Of a stretch of 45,693 nucleotides of DNA, positions 1-7,713 are shown piece after piece. Each line of letters begins with the position of its first letter. Position 1 is the stretch's first letter. The stretch is taken from the NCBI GenBank assembly GCA_910585045.1, contig CAJUCD010000008.1, positions 1 through 45,693 on the forward strand, given 5' to 3'. The notes below the pieces were generated by a model. The model had not been told where the DNA came from. It searched no databases and worked only from the letters and a program-made list of their open reading frames with translations. Origin of the DNA: an uncultured Bacilli bacterium (GTDB lineage: Bacteria; Bacillota_I; Bacilli_A; RF39; UBA660). The translations under genes were made by a program, and so were the position numbers.

Positions 1-588
1 TATAATAAAAGTGAATATGCGGGATGGACCTACACCGAAGGATTACAAAGACCAAACAGTACAACAGAAGGAACACCATCAAATGCCAAAATAAAGTTAG
101 AAGAATGGTATAATACAAATTTAAAGAGTCAAGAAACAAAAATAGCAGATGGTAAATATTGTAATGATAGAAATGTACAATTAGGATATACATGGGCAAG
201 TCAACCAACAAGTACATTTTACTATGCGGGAAATAAGAGACTATGGACAGATTATGCACCAACGCTAAGTTGTGCAGCGCTAGACACCTACTCACTAAAA
301 GTAGGGCTCATAACAGCAGACGAAGTAGAATTCGCAGGAGGTAAAAACGAAAATAATACAAGTTATTACCTATATAATGGCCAGAACTACTGGACCATGT
401 CTCCGTGTTATTGGTTCGTAGATACTTCTCTCAGTTGGACTAACGTGTTCCTAGTGAATTCGAATGGCCACCTTTACGGCAGCTGGGACGTTAGCATCAC
501 GCTTGGTATGCGACCAGTAATAAATCTTAATGCTAATATTAATTTATCAGGAAATGGTACAATGAGTGATCCATATGAAGTAATTTAA
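1..588 (+). CDS. Secreted lectin-like variable protein, C-terminal part (5' end outside window)
   Basis: Frame 1 is open from the first base to the TAA at 586-588, giving 195 residues without the start, so the gene begins upstream of the window. The visible part resembles the C-terminal domain of a large family of secreted proteins of gut Bacillota (DUF6273-like, formylglycine-enzyme/C-type-lectin style; recognised from motifs, not searched). Landmarks are YCNDR near residue 55, LITADEVEFAGG near residue 103, YYLYNGQNYW near residue 121, then SP, VFLVNSNG and GMRPVINL. The stretch between NYW and PVINL is where such proteins vary. Many codons there end in C or T, and GC rises to about 48%. 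A typical closing motif, DPYEV, lies just before the stop. Likely role: surface or secreted ligand binding. The ligand is unknown. Confidence 0.75.
   Translation, partial: YNKSEYAGWTYTEGLQRPNSTTEGTPSNAKIKLEEWYNTNLKSQETKIADGKYCNDRNVQLGYTWASQPTSTFYYAGNKRLWTDYAPTLSCAALDTYSLKVGLITADEVEFAGGKNENNTSYYLYNGQNYWTMSPCYWFVDTSLSWTNVFLVNSNGHLYGSWDVSITLGMRPVINLNANINLSGNGTMSDPYEVI
400..519 (+). other. Hypervariable segment resembling a DGR variable region
   Basis: This part of the secreted protein gene aligns in reading frame with the two non-coding islands at 41562-41662 and 44546-44650. Shared framework codons are TCTCCG, GTGTTC, GTG, GGC, and GGT-RTG-CG. Between them lie codons such as TGT, TAT, GAT, AGT, CAC, TAC, GGC, AGC and GAC, reachable from AAC or AAT by changing only adenines. 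A few (GTA, CTA, TGG) do not fit. The pattern matches known DGR variable regions, but no template that differs only at adenines is visible in this window. Confidence 0.55.
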
Positions 589-651
589 GAAATTGGCTTG
601 TATTGCTAAATTATATATAGGCTGGAATAATTAATTTTTCTTTTCCAATTA

Positions 652-675
652 AGTGAGACTATGTCTTGCTTTTTT
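652..675 (+). terminator. Intrinsic terminator of the secreted variable protein gene
   Basis: An 8-bp stem AGTGAGAC / GTCTTGCT with a UAU loop runs into a T6 tract. Nearly the same terminator (AGTAAGAC / GTCTTGCT) follows the decayed gene at 27513-27773, hinting that the two genes are related. Confidence 0.8.
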
Positions 676-713
676 ATTAACATATTTTAAATATTTCTTT
701 TTTACACTTAATA

Positions 714-722
714 TGATATAAT
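714..722 (+). promoter_or_regulatory. Extended -10 promoter for the GNAT operon
   Basis: TGATATAAT is a perfect extended -10 (TGNTATAAT) placed 25 bases before the start codon at 747. The -35 position (about 694-699) is weak, as is usual for extended -10 promoters. GGAGGG at 735-740 is the ribosome binding site. Confidence 0.6.
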
Positions 723-746
723 TTTATTATAATATGGAGGGTATGT

Positions 747-1187
747 ATGGAAGTAGTATTTAAGAGTTTAGAATTAGAAGATTTAAAAAGTACAATTGAT
801 TTATGTAATTTATGTTTTAATGAAACAACAGAATATGAGTATGCAAAGAAAGTTTTTTTAGAAACAAGAAACGACCCTAATAATATTTATATTAATGGTA
901 TAATTAATGGTGAAGTAGTCGCTCATGCTAAAATGACCATTATAAAAACTATGTATAAGCCTATGGCAACCTATGCAATATTAAATCATGTATGTGTAAA
1001 TCCCAATTTTCGAAGGCATGGCTTAGCAACTCATTTATTGGATGTATTATTTAAAGTTGCTAAAGATAATAATTGCGAATGTATTGAGCTATGGAGTAAA
1101 AACTTCCGAACAGCAGCTCATTCTTGCTATAAAAGATATGGATTTGAACTAGAAGAAACAGGTTTCTTTTCTAAAGAGGTAAAGTAA
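747..1187 (+). CDS. GNAT-family N-acetyltransferase
   Basis: 146 residues, the usual length of a single GNAT domain. It should transfer an acetyl group from acetyl-CoA to an amine; the substrate cannot be told. The acetyl-CoA loop is visible as RRHGLATHLL near residues 90-99 (family pattern R/Q-x-x-G-x-G/A), after the beta strand ILNHVCVNP. The C-terminal half keeps the expected strand and helix with SCYKRYGFE near residues 126-134. The start follows GGAGGG with 6-base spacing. It is first in a three-gene run with the membrane protein at 1189 and the MFS-like transporter at 2376, at spacings of 1 base and an overlap, so one transcript is likely. Confidence 0.88.
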   Translation: MEVVFKSLELEDLKSTIDLCNLCFNETTEYEYAKKVFLETRNDPNNIYINGIINGEVVAHAKMTIIKTMYKPMATYAILNHVCVNPNFRRHGLATHLLDVLFKVAKDNNCECIELWSKNFRTAAHSCYKRYGFELEETGFFSKEVK

Positions 1188-1188
1188 T

Positions 1189-2379
1189 ATGAAAATAGAT
1201 GGTATTTATATAGGTGGTTGGTTCCAAAGAACAACTCTACAATTAAGCGAAATATATGATTTTCTAAAATATGGTAAATCAGAACTAGCTTTAAATAAAA
1301 AGAAATTATTAGAACTTTTAAATAACTTAGATATTAATAAAGATCTCGGTACAGCTTATCACATAGATGGCCTAGAATTTTTAATGTATACTACTAATTC
1401 TGGTATAAGTATCAAAATCTTTGAAGATGGTTTAATAACTTTAAATAAAAAAGATATTACAGATATGGTTATGTTTAAAGAAATAGATTCTTTAGCAGAG
1501 TATTATGAGAATAACTTAAGTCCTGCAATAAATTATTTATTTAGTTTAGGAGCACCAGTTCCTAAAGAATTAGCTAATATTAAGAATGTTTATCCTTATT
1601 TTATTGTTTTAAATAAATGTAAAAATGAAGATATTGATTTTCTAATATCTAAAACTGAAAATCAAAAATACTTTGAATATAGTAATGAATTATATGATGT
1701 TCATCGTGGTGATAAATACTATTTTATAAATAATAAGACAAAAAATCATAAAAATATTGACCGCTACATAGAAGAACAAATATTTATTAGAGAATTTAAA
1801 GCTCAACTTCATAGATACCTAAATCTTCATCGAGTTATCTGGGAACGTATTGCTGATGTTAAAGAACATGCTAATGTATCTGGTAAAGAAATAATTAAAT
1901 GCAGCAATAAAATAGATGGCTATGCTAAAACTATCAATTTAATAGATGGTCGTATAAATCAAATGAGTACTTATTTAAAAACTCGTGAAAAATTAGTAAA
2001 AGATGATGATAAACTAAAAGAATCTCTAGATTTAATCGGATATCGTTATGAAACATTAGGAAATACTCTAACTTATATGAAAGAACTTTGGAAAATGACT
2101 AATAATTATGTTACTTCAGCTAGAAAACTATTTAGTGACTTAAAAAATGATATAACGAATAGTTCAATTAGTAATTTAACTATTGTAACATCTATGGGAG
2201 TTGGAGCATCGCTAATTGATTTATTTACTGAATCTGCTCCATCTTTTAGTGGCTTTGGTTTTATCTATTTTTTTATATTAGCTATTGTAGGATACAGTGT
2301 TAATAAAATAATGCAAACTATAGCTAATAAACGTAAATATGAGATAAATGATATAGAATATGAAAAGAATATAAAATGA
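1189..2379 (+). CDS. Uncharacterised helical protein with two C-terminal membrane segments
   Basis: 396 residues, not recognised. The N-terminal half is soluble and mixed in composition (starts MKIDGIYIGGWFQRTT). Residues about 195-310 are helical and coiled-coil-like, rich in K, E, I and L. Two hydrophobic helices follow near 325-345 and 350-370, separated by a short loop (TESAPSFSGFG), then a charged tail. Long helices ending in a hairpin of two membrane segments recall CorA- or RMD1-type proteins in topology, but the GxN signature of CorA is absent, so this is only a comparison of shape. Its stop overlaps the start of the next gene (ATGA), which implies translational coupling to the transporter. 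Confidence 0.7.
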   Translation: MKIDGIYIGGWFQRTTLQLSEIYDFLKYGKSELALNKKKLLELLNNLDINKDLGTAYHIDGLEFLMYTTNSGISIKIFEDGLITLNKKDITDMVMFKEIDSLAEYYENNLSPAINYLFSLGAPVPKELANIKNVYPYFIVLNKCKNEDIDFLISKTENQKYFEYSNELYDVHRGDKYYFINNKTKNHKNIDRYIEEQIFIREFKAQLHRYLNLHRVIWERIADVKEHANVSGKEIIKCSNKIDGYAKTINLIDGRINQMSTYLKTREKLVKDDDKLKESLDLIGYRYETLGNTLTYMKELWKMTNNYVTSARKLFSDLKNDITNSSISNLTIVTSMGVGASLIDLFTESAPSFSGFGFIYFFILAIVGYSVNKIMQTIANKRKYEINDIEYEKNIK

Positions 2380-3557
2380 AAAAGTTAACTTCTAATAAAT
2401 GTTTTATCTTATTAGTATTTCTTGCATTTTTTGGATTTTCTATTGGCTTATTTGATAATTATCGCGATTTATGGCTTAGTAGTAATAATATCTCCACTTT
2501 AACCATTAGTCATATTAAAAGTATTTCTTATATAATAACTGTCTTAGTTTTGTTCTTTTTTACTCTAAAAGTATCATCTAGTAAATTAAAAAATGGCATT
2601 ACTATTACGATAGTTTTAAAGATGATTACAAGTTCTATTTTGTTGTGCTTAAACAACACTTCAAATTTATTTTTAATTAAATTTCTTATGTTTTTTGATA
2701 TAGCATTTACTCAAGTTATTGTCTCTAGTATTTATCCTTTGATGTTAAAGTTTGCTCGCGGCGATGAATTATATACAAAAAAAGAAGTTATAGAATCACT
2801 ATTTAATAAATTAGGATTTTTCTTAGTTTCCATTTTATTAGGCAAAATGATATTTGGTACAGTTATAAATTATAATATTTGTTTATTATTGTCTTTAATA
2901 TTTACATTTATTGCATTTATAATTATTATAAATTTTGAAATAGAAGAAAAGAAAGAAAGTGCAGTAGATATTAAAGAAGCTATTAAGTATTTTAACAAAA
3001 ATAAAGTATTGTATTTGTTTTTAATCACAAATTTAATAGCTAGCATTACTTGGAGTTCAATGATTGGTATGCCTCTTTTAACTCTAACAAAAACTTTAAA
3101 TTTAAGTCCCAAAATATCTAGTTTTCTAATTTTAGGTCTTGGAATTATCTCTAATTTACTAGCCATTATAGTAGTTAAATATTTAAGAAGTAAAAATGAT
3201 TATATTAATTTATTTTTTAAATTTGGCTTTAGAATAATAATTTATTTATTAGTGTTTCTTACCAATGATAAATTATTTTTATTAATATCTTTAATTACAT
3301 TACTTATTACTGATTGTACTTATAATTTTATCTTTGCTAGTCATTTTACAAATATTATAGATGAAAAATATTCTTTACTTCTAATTGTCTTAAAATACTG
3401 TACTTCACTAATTGGCAATGCAGTAGGAGTATCCATATGTGGCTTAGTTTTTAATTTAAGTATTAAATATATTGCATTACCAGCCTTAATAATAGGAATA
3501 ATTCATTATATTTTAGCAAGCATTTTAGTACATAAAAAGCGCTATAGTTTAATTTAA
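2376..3557 (+). CDS. MFS-like multi-pass membrane transporter
   Basis: 393 residues with about 10-12 hydrophobic segments spread along the whole length and short charged loops (GDELYTKKEV near 127, EIEEKKES near 188). This is the layout of a major facilitator transporter. The classic MFS loop motif is not obvious, and the substrate is unknown. Translation is coupled to the upstream gene by an ATGA overlap. With a GNAT enzyme first in the operon, export or uptake of a small acetylated compound is a possible theme, but this is inference only. Confidence 0.65.
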   Translation: MKKLTSNKCFILLVFLAFFGFSIGLFDNYRDLWLSSNNISTLTISHIKSISYIITVLVLFFFTLKVSSSKLKNGITITIVLKMITSSILLCLNNTSNLFLIKFLMFFDIAFTQVIVSSIYPLMLKFARGDELYTKKEVIESLFNKLGFFLVSILLGKMIFGTVINYNICLLLSLIFTFIAFIIIINFEIEEKKESAVDIKEAIKYFNKNKVLYLFLITNLIASITWSSMIGMPLLTLTKTLNLSPKISSFLILGLGIISNLLAIIVVKYLRSKNDYINLFFKFGFRIIIYLLVFLTNDKLFLLISLITLLITDCTYNFIFASHFTNIIDEKYSLLLIVLKYCTSLIGNAVGVSICGLVFNLSIKYIALPALIIGIIHYILASILVHKKRYSLI

Positions 3558-3569
3558 CTATAGCTTTTT
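3541..3569 (+). terminator. Intrinsic terminator of the GNAT-transporter operon
   Basis: A perfect 9-bp stem GCTATAGTT / AACTATAGC with a 6-base loop is followed by T5. The transporter stop codon lies inside the loop region. Confidence 0.85.
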
Positions 3570-3591
3570 AAATTGACGAAATTTGTCATAA

Positions 3592-3633
3592 TTAGCACTC
3601 AATATTGACAAGTGCTAAAAAATATATTATAAT
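3592..3633 (+). promoter_or_regulatory. CIRCE operator overlapping the clpB promoter
   Basis: TTAGCACTC (3592-3600), nine bases, then AAGTGCTAA (3610-3618) matches the CIRCE inverted repeat (TTAGCACTC-N9-GAGTGCTAA) with one mismatch. It overlaps a consensus promoter: TTGACA 3605-3610, 17-base spacer, TATAAT 3628-3633. HrcA bound to CIRCE is known to repress heat-shock genes, so clpB here is predicted to be HrcA-controlled. hrcA is not in the window. Confidence 0.92.
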
Positions 3634-3657
3634 CTATTTTGAAAAGAGGGTGATATT

Positions 3658-5772
3658 ATGTATCCTAATATGAATAATAATGAAAATGAAAATGTTTTAG
3701 AAAGATATGGACGTGATATAACAGAGTCAGCTAAAGCTAACAAAATTGACCCCGTTATAGGACGCGACGAGGAGATAAGAAGTATTATAAGAGTCTTATC
3801 TCGTAAAACTAAAAATAATCCTGTTTTAATTGGTGAACCAGGAGTAGGAAAAACTGCGATTGTTGAAGGCTTAGCAATCCGTATCATAAAGGGTGATGTT
3901 CCAAGCACCTTAAAAAATAAAAGAATTTGGTCTCTTGATTTAGGTGCTTTAATTGCAGGTGCTAAATATCAAGGTGAATTTGAAGAACGACTAAAAAAAG
4001 TCTTGAAAGAAATAAGTGATTCAAACGGAGATATAATTCTTTTTATAGACGAAATTCATATGATTGTAGGTGCAGGGGCATCAGGCGGCATGGATGCTGG
4101 AAATCTTTTAAAACCGATGTTAGCTCGTGGTGAAATAAGATTAATTGGAGCTACAACCTTAAATGAATATCGTAAATATATTGAACATGATGGAGCTTTA
4201 GAAAGAAGACTTCAAAAAATTCAAGTTAGTGAACCAAATGTTGAAAACACAATTACTATCTTACGTGGTTTAAAAGAAAAATTTGAATTATTCCATAGTG
4301 TTAACATTAAAGATAGTGCTCTAATTTCAGCTTCTACTCTAGCTGACCGATATATAACAGACCGTTTTTTACCTGATAAAGCTATTGATTTAGTAGATGA
4401 AGCATGTGCAACTATCAAAATGCAAATGGCATCAGTTCCTGTTGAATTAGATACTTTAACTAGAAAAATAATGAGTCTAGAAATTGAAAGAGAAGCTATA
4501 AAAAAGGAAAAAGATGATTTATCTAAAATGCGTCGCGAAAGTCTTGAAAATGAAATAAAAGCGTTAAAAGACCAAGAAAGTATTATGCGCGCCAAATGGG
4601 AAGAAGAAAAAAATCTTAATGATAACATTAATAATAAAAAAGAAGAATTAGAAAATGCTAAGTTTAAACTTGAAAAAGCCGAAAATAATTATGATTTAGA
4701 ATTAGCTGCTCGCTTACGTCATGGGGAAATACCTCGATTAGAACAAGAATTAGCTAATCTACGTCAAAAAATAGATTCTAAAATGCTCAGTGATACAGTT
4801 GATTCCGAAGATATTGCTAAAATCGTCGCAAAATGGACAAATATACCTGTTCAAAAATTAGTAAGTGGCGAAAAAGAAAAACTATTAAATTTATCTAGTA
4901 ATATGAAAAAAAGAGTAATAGGCCAAGATGAGGCTGTAAATACAGTAGCAGATGCTATAATTCGTGCTCGTAGTGGCATAAAAGATCCTAATAGACCTAT
5001 CGGCTCATTTATATTTATGGGTCCAACAGGAGTAGGTAAAACCGAACTTGCCAAATCATTAGCAAATGAACTATTTGATTCAGATAAACATATGGTTAGA
5101 ATTGATTGTTCAGAATATATGGAAAGTTTTAATGTTTCTAGACTTTTAGGAGCTCCTCCAGGATATGTAGGCTATGATGAAGGTGGAGAATTAACTGAAG
5201 CTGTAAGAAGAAATCCTTATAGTATAATCTTATTTGATGAAATTGAAAAAGCCCATCCTGATATATTTAATATCTTGTTACAAATATTAGATGATGGTCG
5301 AATTACTGATTCTACAGGTAAATTAGTTGACTTCAAAAATACTATTATCATTATGACATCTAATTTAGGAAGTGAATACATCTTGGATAATAAAGAAGAT
5401 AGTAATAAACTGGTAATGGAAACCTTAAAACATACTTTTAGACCTGAATTTATAAATAGAATAGATGAGATAATAATTTTTAAATCTTTAGGAAAAGATG
5501 TTGTTTACAATATACTAGACAAAGTAATAAGAGAAACTGAAATGCGCCTAAAAAATATTAATTTAAAAATTGAATTAACTGATTCGGCTAAAGAATTTAT
5601 TATTGAAAATTCTTATGAAGAAGCTTTTGGTGCCCGACCAATTAAAAGATATGTAACTCATAACATTGAAACGCTAATTGCAGATAAAATTGTTCGAGAT
5701 GAACTAAAACCTAATAGTAAAATAATTATCGATTTAAAAGATAATGCTTTAGTTCTTATTGAAGAAAATTGA
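3658..5772 (+). CDS. clpB: ClpB-type disaggregase lacking the N-terminal domain
   Basis: 704 residues against about 860 for typical ClpB. It begins directly with the first AAA+ module (RYGRDITESA near residue 16), so the Clp N-domain is missing; no start codon for it is possible because the CIRCE promoter lies just upstream. Module 1: Walker A GEPGVGKT 59-66, Walker B LFIDEIH about 128-134. A long coiled-coil middle domain spans about 265-375, which is ClpB-like rather than ClpC-like. Module 2: Walker A GPTGVGKT 455-462, DEIEKAH about 526-532. It lacks a ClpP-binding VGF/IGF loop. Function: ATP-driven rescue of aggregated proteins with DnaK in the cytosol. Start follows GAGGGTGAT. CIRCE control fits a chaperone role. 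Confidence 0.93.
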   Translation: MYPNMNNNENENVLERYGRDITESAKANKIDPVIGRDEEIRSIIRVLSRKTKNNPVLIGEPGVGKTAIVEGLAIRIIKGDVPSTLKNKRIWSLDLGALIAGAKYQGEFEERLKKVLKEISDSNGDIILFIDEIHMIVGAGASGGMDAGNLLKPMLARGEIRLIGATTLNEYRKYIEHDGALERRLQKIQVSEPNVENTITILRGLKEKFELFHSVNIKDSALISASTLADRYITDRFLPDKAIDLVDEACATIKMQMASVPVELDTLTRKIMSLEIEREAIKKEKDDLSKMRRESLENEIKALKDQESIMRAKWEEEKNLNDNINNKKEELENAKFKLEKAENNYDLELAARLRHGEIPRLEQELANLRQKIDSKMLSDTVDSEDIAKIVAKWTNIPVQKLVSGEKEKLLNLSSNMKKRVIGQDEAVNTVADAIIRARSGIKDPNRPIGSFIFMGPTGVGKTELAKSLANELFDSDKHMVRIDCSEYMESFNVSRLLGAPPGYVGYDEGGELTEAVRRNPYSIILFDEIEKAHPDIFNILLQILDDGRITDSTGKLVDFKNTIIIMTSNLGSEYILDNKEDSNKLVMETLKHTFRPEFINRIDEIIIFKSLGKDVVYNILDKVIRETEMRLKNINLKIELTDSAKEFIIENSYEEAFGARPIKRYVTHNIETLIADKIVRDELKPNSKIIIDLKDNALVLIEEN

Positions 5773-5779
5773 CACTAAT

Positions 5780-5808
5780 TTGACAAAAAAGCATAAACAT
5801 GCTATAAT
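5780..5808 (+). promoter_or_regulatory. Near-perfect promoter for a small RNA
   Basis: TTGACA 5780-5785, a 17-base spacer, and TATAAT 5803-5808 preceded by TGC make both consensus hexamers plus an extended -10. It is the strongest-looking promoter in the window, yet no protein gene follows before a terminator 66 bases on. Confidence 0.85.
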
Positions 5809-5814
5809 TTAAAC

Positions 5815-5880
5815 AGTTATTGGCAATTTAAGGGGGTTGTAAATAACCAAAATAGGTCTTTAACCGAAGACCTGTTTTTA
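5815..5880 (+). ncRNA. Candidate small RNA between clpB and the HD-protein gene
   Basis: A transcript of about 66 nt is predicted from the strong promoter to the terminator hairpin AGGTCTT (5854-5860) / AAGACCT (5867-5873) followed by T5. The 5' part can pair GTTATT with AATAAC around a purine-rich loop holding AAGGGGG, which could act as an anti-Shine-Dalgarno target or mimic. No known family (6S, SRP RNA, preQ1, T-box) was recognised. The next gene has its own promoter at 5912-5940, so this unit looks independent and not a leader. Confidence 0.6.
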
Positions 5881-5911
5881 TTTAGTAATTATCAGATTTG
5901 AGCATTTAACC

Positions 5912-5940
5912 TTTACAAAATGCGTACAATTTAATATAAT
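5912..5940 (+). promoter_or_regulatory. Promoter of the HD-domain gene
   Basis: TTTACA 5912-5917, 17-base spacer, TATAAT 5935-5940, with the start codon 36 bases further on and AAGGAG as ribosome binding site. Confidence 0.75.
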
Positions 5941-5976
5941 GAATATAGTCCGATAATTTAAAGGAGTGTTAAATTA

Positions 5977-6522
5977 ATGACTAAAAGAGTAAATGAAGAG
6001 TTTGACTATTTAGTTAGTGATATATTAAAAAATGAATCCTTTTTAGCAACAAAACGTGATTTACACCATGGAACAAGTAAATATGAGCATTCCATGCGAG
6101 TTGCTAAATTAAGTTATAAATTAAGCAAAATATTTAAAGCAGATGTTAAAGCTACAACAAGAGCAGGTCTGCTTCACGATTTCTTTTTTGGAACTCGTAA
6201 GGAAAAACCAGAAAATTCTTATTTAAGACATCCAGTTACAGCTGCTAGTAATGCTAAAAAATATTTCAACGTTAGTGATTTAGAATCAGAAGCAATCAAA
6301 ACTCACATGTTCCACCATGTGTTAATTAAAAAGATTTTTCCATTTATAAATCATAAAGAAAAAGTTAGCATCAAAGAGTTTAAACCTAAAACCAAAGAAG
6401 GATGGATTATTTGCGCATCAGATTTATTAGTATCTGTAGTAGAGTGTGAAAGATTTCAATTTACTTATGTTGCTAATGTTACTTTATTGCTAATATTTAA
6501 TATAATTATGTTTAAAAATTAA
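5977..6522 (+). CDS. HD-domain metal-dependent phosphohydrolase-like protein
   Basis: 181 residues. The HD pattern is visible as a first His in KYEHSMRVA (about residue 38), the HD doublet in LLHDFFFG (about 68), and later histidines in RHPVTAA and THMFHH. Such proteins hydrolyse phosphate esters of nucleotides or phosphoproteins using divalent metals; the substrate cannot be read. The last 20 residues (VTLLLIFNIIMF) are hydrophobic and unlike the usual end of soluble HD proteins, so the C-terminus may be diverged or a membrane tether. It is monocistronic, with a terminator directly after it. Confidence 0.75.
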   Translation: MTKRVNEEFDYLVSDILKNESFLATKRDLHHGTSKYEHSMRVAKLSYKLSKIFKADVKATTRAGLLHDFFFGTRKEKPENSYLRHPVTAASNAKKYFNVSDLESEAIKTHMFHHVLIKKIFPFINHKEKVSIKEFKPKTKEGWIICASDLLVSVVECERFQFTYVANVTLLLIFNIIMFKN

Positions 6523-6546
6523 TAAGCTTAAAAACTTATTTTTTTT
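6521..6546 (+). terminator. Terminator of the HD-domain gene
   Basis: AATAAG / CTTATT stem with an 8-base loop followed by a T run. The TAA stop is inside the left arm. A separate minus-strand hairpin for uppP follows. Confidence 0.7.
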
Positions 6547-6564
6547 ATGAAAATTTTTATAGGG

Positions 6565-6590
6565 TATATAAAAACCTCTATCAAGAGGTT
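6565..6590 (-). terminator. Terminator of uppP
   Basis: On the minus strand AACCTCT / AGAGGTT (7 bp, 4-base loop) is followed by TTTTATATA. The uppP stop codon begins inside the stem. Confidence 0.7.
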
Positions 6591-7401
6591 ATCTAAAATA
6601 AATAAATATAAATAATGCTAGACATATACAATATATTGAAAATTTCCAAAGTTTACCTTTTTTAACTAATTCACTTAACCACTTATAAGTAAAATAAGTA
6701 ATTATAAGTGCTGCTGCTAACCCAGATAAATATGGAACTAAAAGGTTTGTTAAATTTCCTGAATCAATTAAATCGCTAACACCCAGTAGCATAGTTGCAC
6801 AACTAATAGGGAAGTAAAGAATAAAAGTATATTTTAAAGCTGTTGCTCTTTTCATACCACATAGTAGGCATGCTACCAAAACTGTTCCACTACGACTTAT
6901 ACCAGGCATGATTGTAATTACTTGAATTAAGCCAATAATTACAGCATCTTTTAAAGTTATATCTTTATCATCTTTAACACCGTTTCGATTTCTAATTAGA
7001 AATAACATTAAAGCAGTAAGTAAAAAAGCAAATCCTAAAAACGTAATATTTTGTAATTTATTCTCTACAAAATCTTTAAGAAGTATTCCCACAATTCCCA
7101 CAGGTATGGTAGATACTATAATATATAAACAATATTTAAAATTCTTTTTATATTTTTCTCTTTTATCTTTTTTAAAAATATAACCAAAAAAAGCATTTAT
7201 TAATTCTATAACATCTTTTCTAAAAATAAATAAAATAGCTAAAAAAGAACCAAAATTAGCAACAATTTCAAAGTTAAGGTCATTAAACATATTAGTATTA
7301 AATACATTTTTAAATAAAAATATATGTCCACTAGAACTAATTGGAAGTGGTTCTGTAAAACCTTGAATAATTCCTAAAATAATATAAATAAATAATTCCA
7401 T
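6589..7401 (-). CDS. uppP: Undecaprenyl-diphosphatase (BacA/UppP)
   Basis: 270 residues, eight or so membrane helices, the usual size of the family. It removes a phosphate from undecaprenyl pyrophosphate to recycle the lipid carrier of cell-wall synthesis. Signature motifs are present: EPLPISSSGH near residues 16-25 and PGISRSG in the second half. I place the start at the ATG at 7401 (MELFIYIILG), because AGGTGA just upstream is the ribosome binding site; the GTG at 7410 three codons earlier overlaps that site. It is flanked by terminators and transcribed alone. Confidence 0.93.
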   Translation of the reverse strand: MELFIYIILGIIQGFTEPLPISSSGHIFLFKNVFNTNMFNDLNFEIVANFGSFLAILFIFRKDVIELINAFFGYIFKKDKREKYKKNFKYCLYIIVSTIPVGIVGILLKDFVENKLQNITFLGFAFLLTALMLFLIRNRNGVKDDKDITLKDAVIIGLIQVITIMPGISRSGTVLVACLLCGMKRATALKYTFILYFPISCATMLLGVSDLIDSGNLTNLLVPYLSGLAAALIITYFTYKWLSELVKKGKLWKFSIYCICLALFIFIYFR

Positions 7402-7470
7402 TATTATCACCTAATTAATTATATAATATTTTAAAGAATTAAGAAATAAAATTATAAGGGGAAATAAAAA

Positions 7471-7713
7471 ATGTTTAAAATTTCTTTATATATTTTAGGG
7501 ATAATATTAATCTCATTTGGCATTTTCTTTACAATAATCTACTTGAATTTATTAACAATGGGGTATAGTTTTTGGGAATTTGTTAAATTTATTAGTAGTA
7601 AAATAGAATTTTGGTTTATATTTATCGGAATAGTGTGTCTCATTATCTCACTAGAAAGGTTGATTAAAAATGAATTATTATTACGACATAATTTTAAATT
7701 GGAACGAAAATGA
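7471..7713 (+). CDS. Small two-helix membrane protein
   Basis: 80 residues, not recognised. There are two hydrophobic segments, about residues 3-27 and 44-65 (FWFIFIGIVCLIISL), followed by a basic tail. A good ribosome binding site (AAGGGG) precedes the ATG. Its last 44 bases overlap the next gene in another frame, suggesting coupled translation. Function unknown. Confidence 0.6.
   Translation: MFKISLYILGIILISFGIFFTIIYLNLLTMGYSFWEFVKFISSKIEFWFIFIGIVCLIISLERLIKNELLLRHNFKLERK

Noticed and set aside
4221..4628. Long minus-strand open frames opposite clpB and similar frames opposite pyk, murE and the TrbL-like gene
   Set aside because: They lie opposite well-recognised genes, lack ribosome binding sites and have no family features.
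5881..5911. Riboswitch controlling the HD-protein gene
   Set aside because: The small transcript ends in its own terminator and the HD gene has a separate good promoter downstream.
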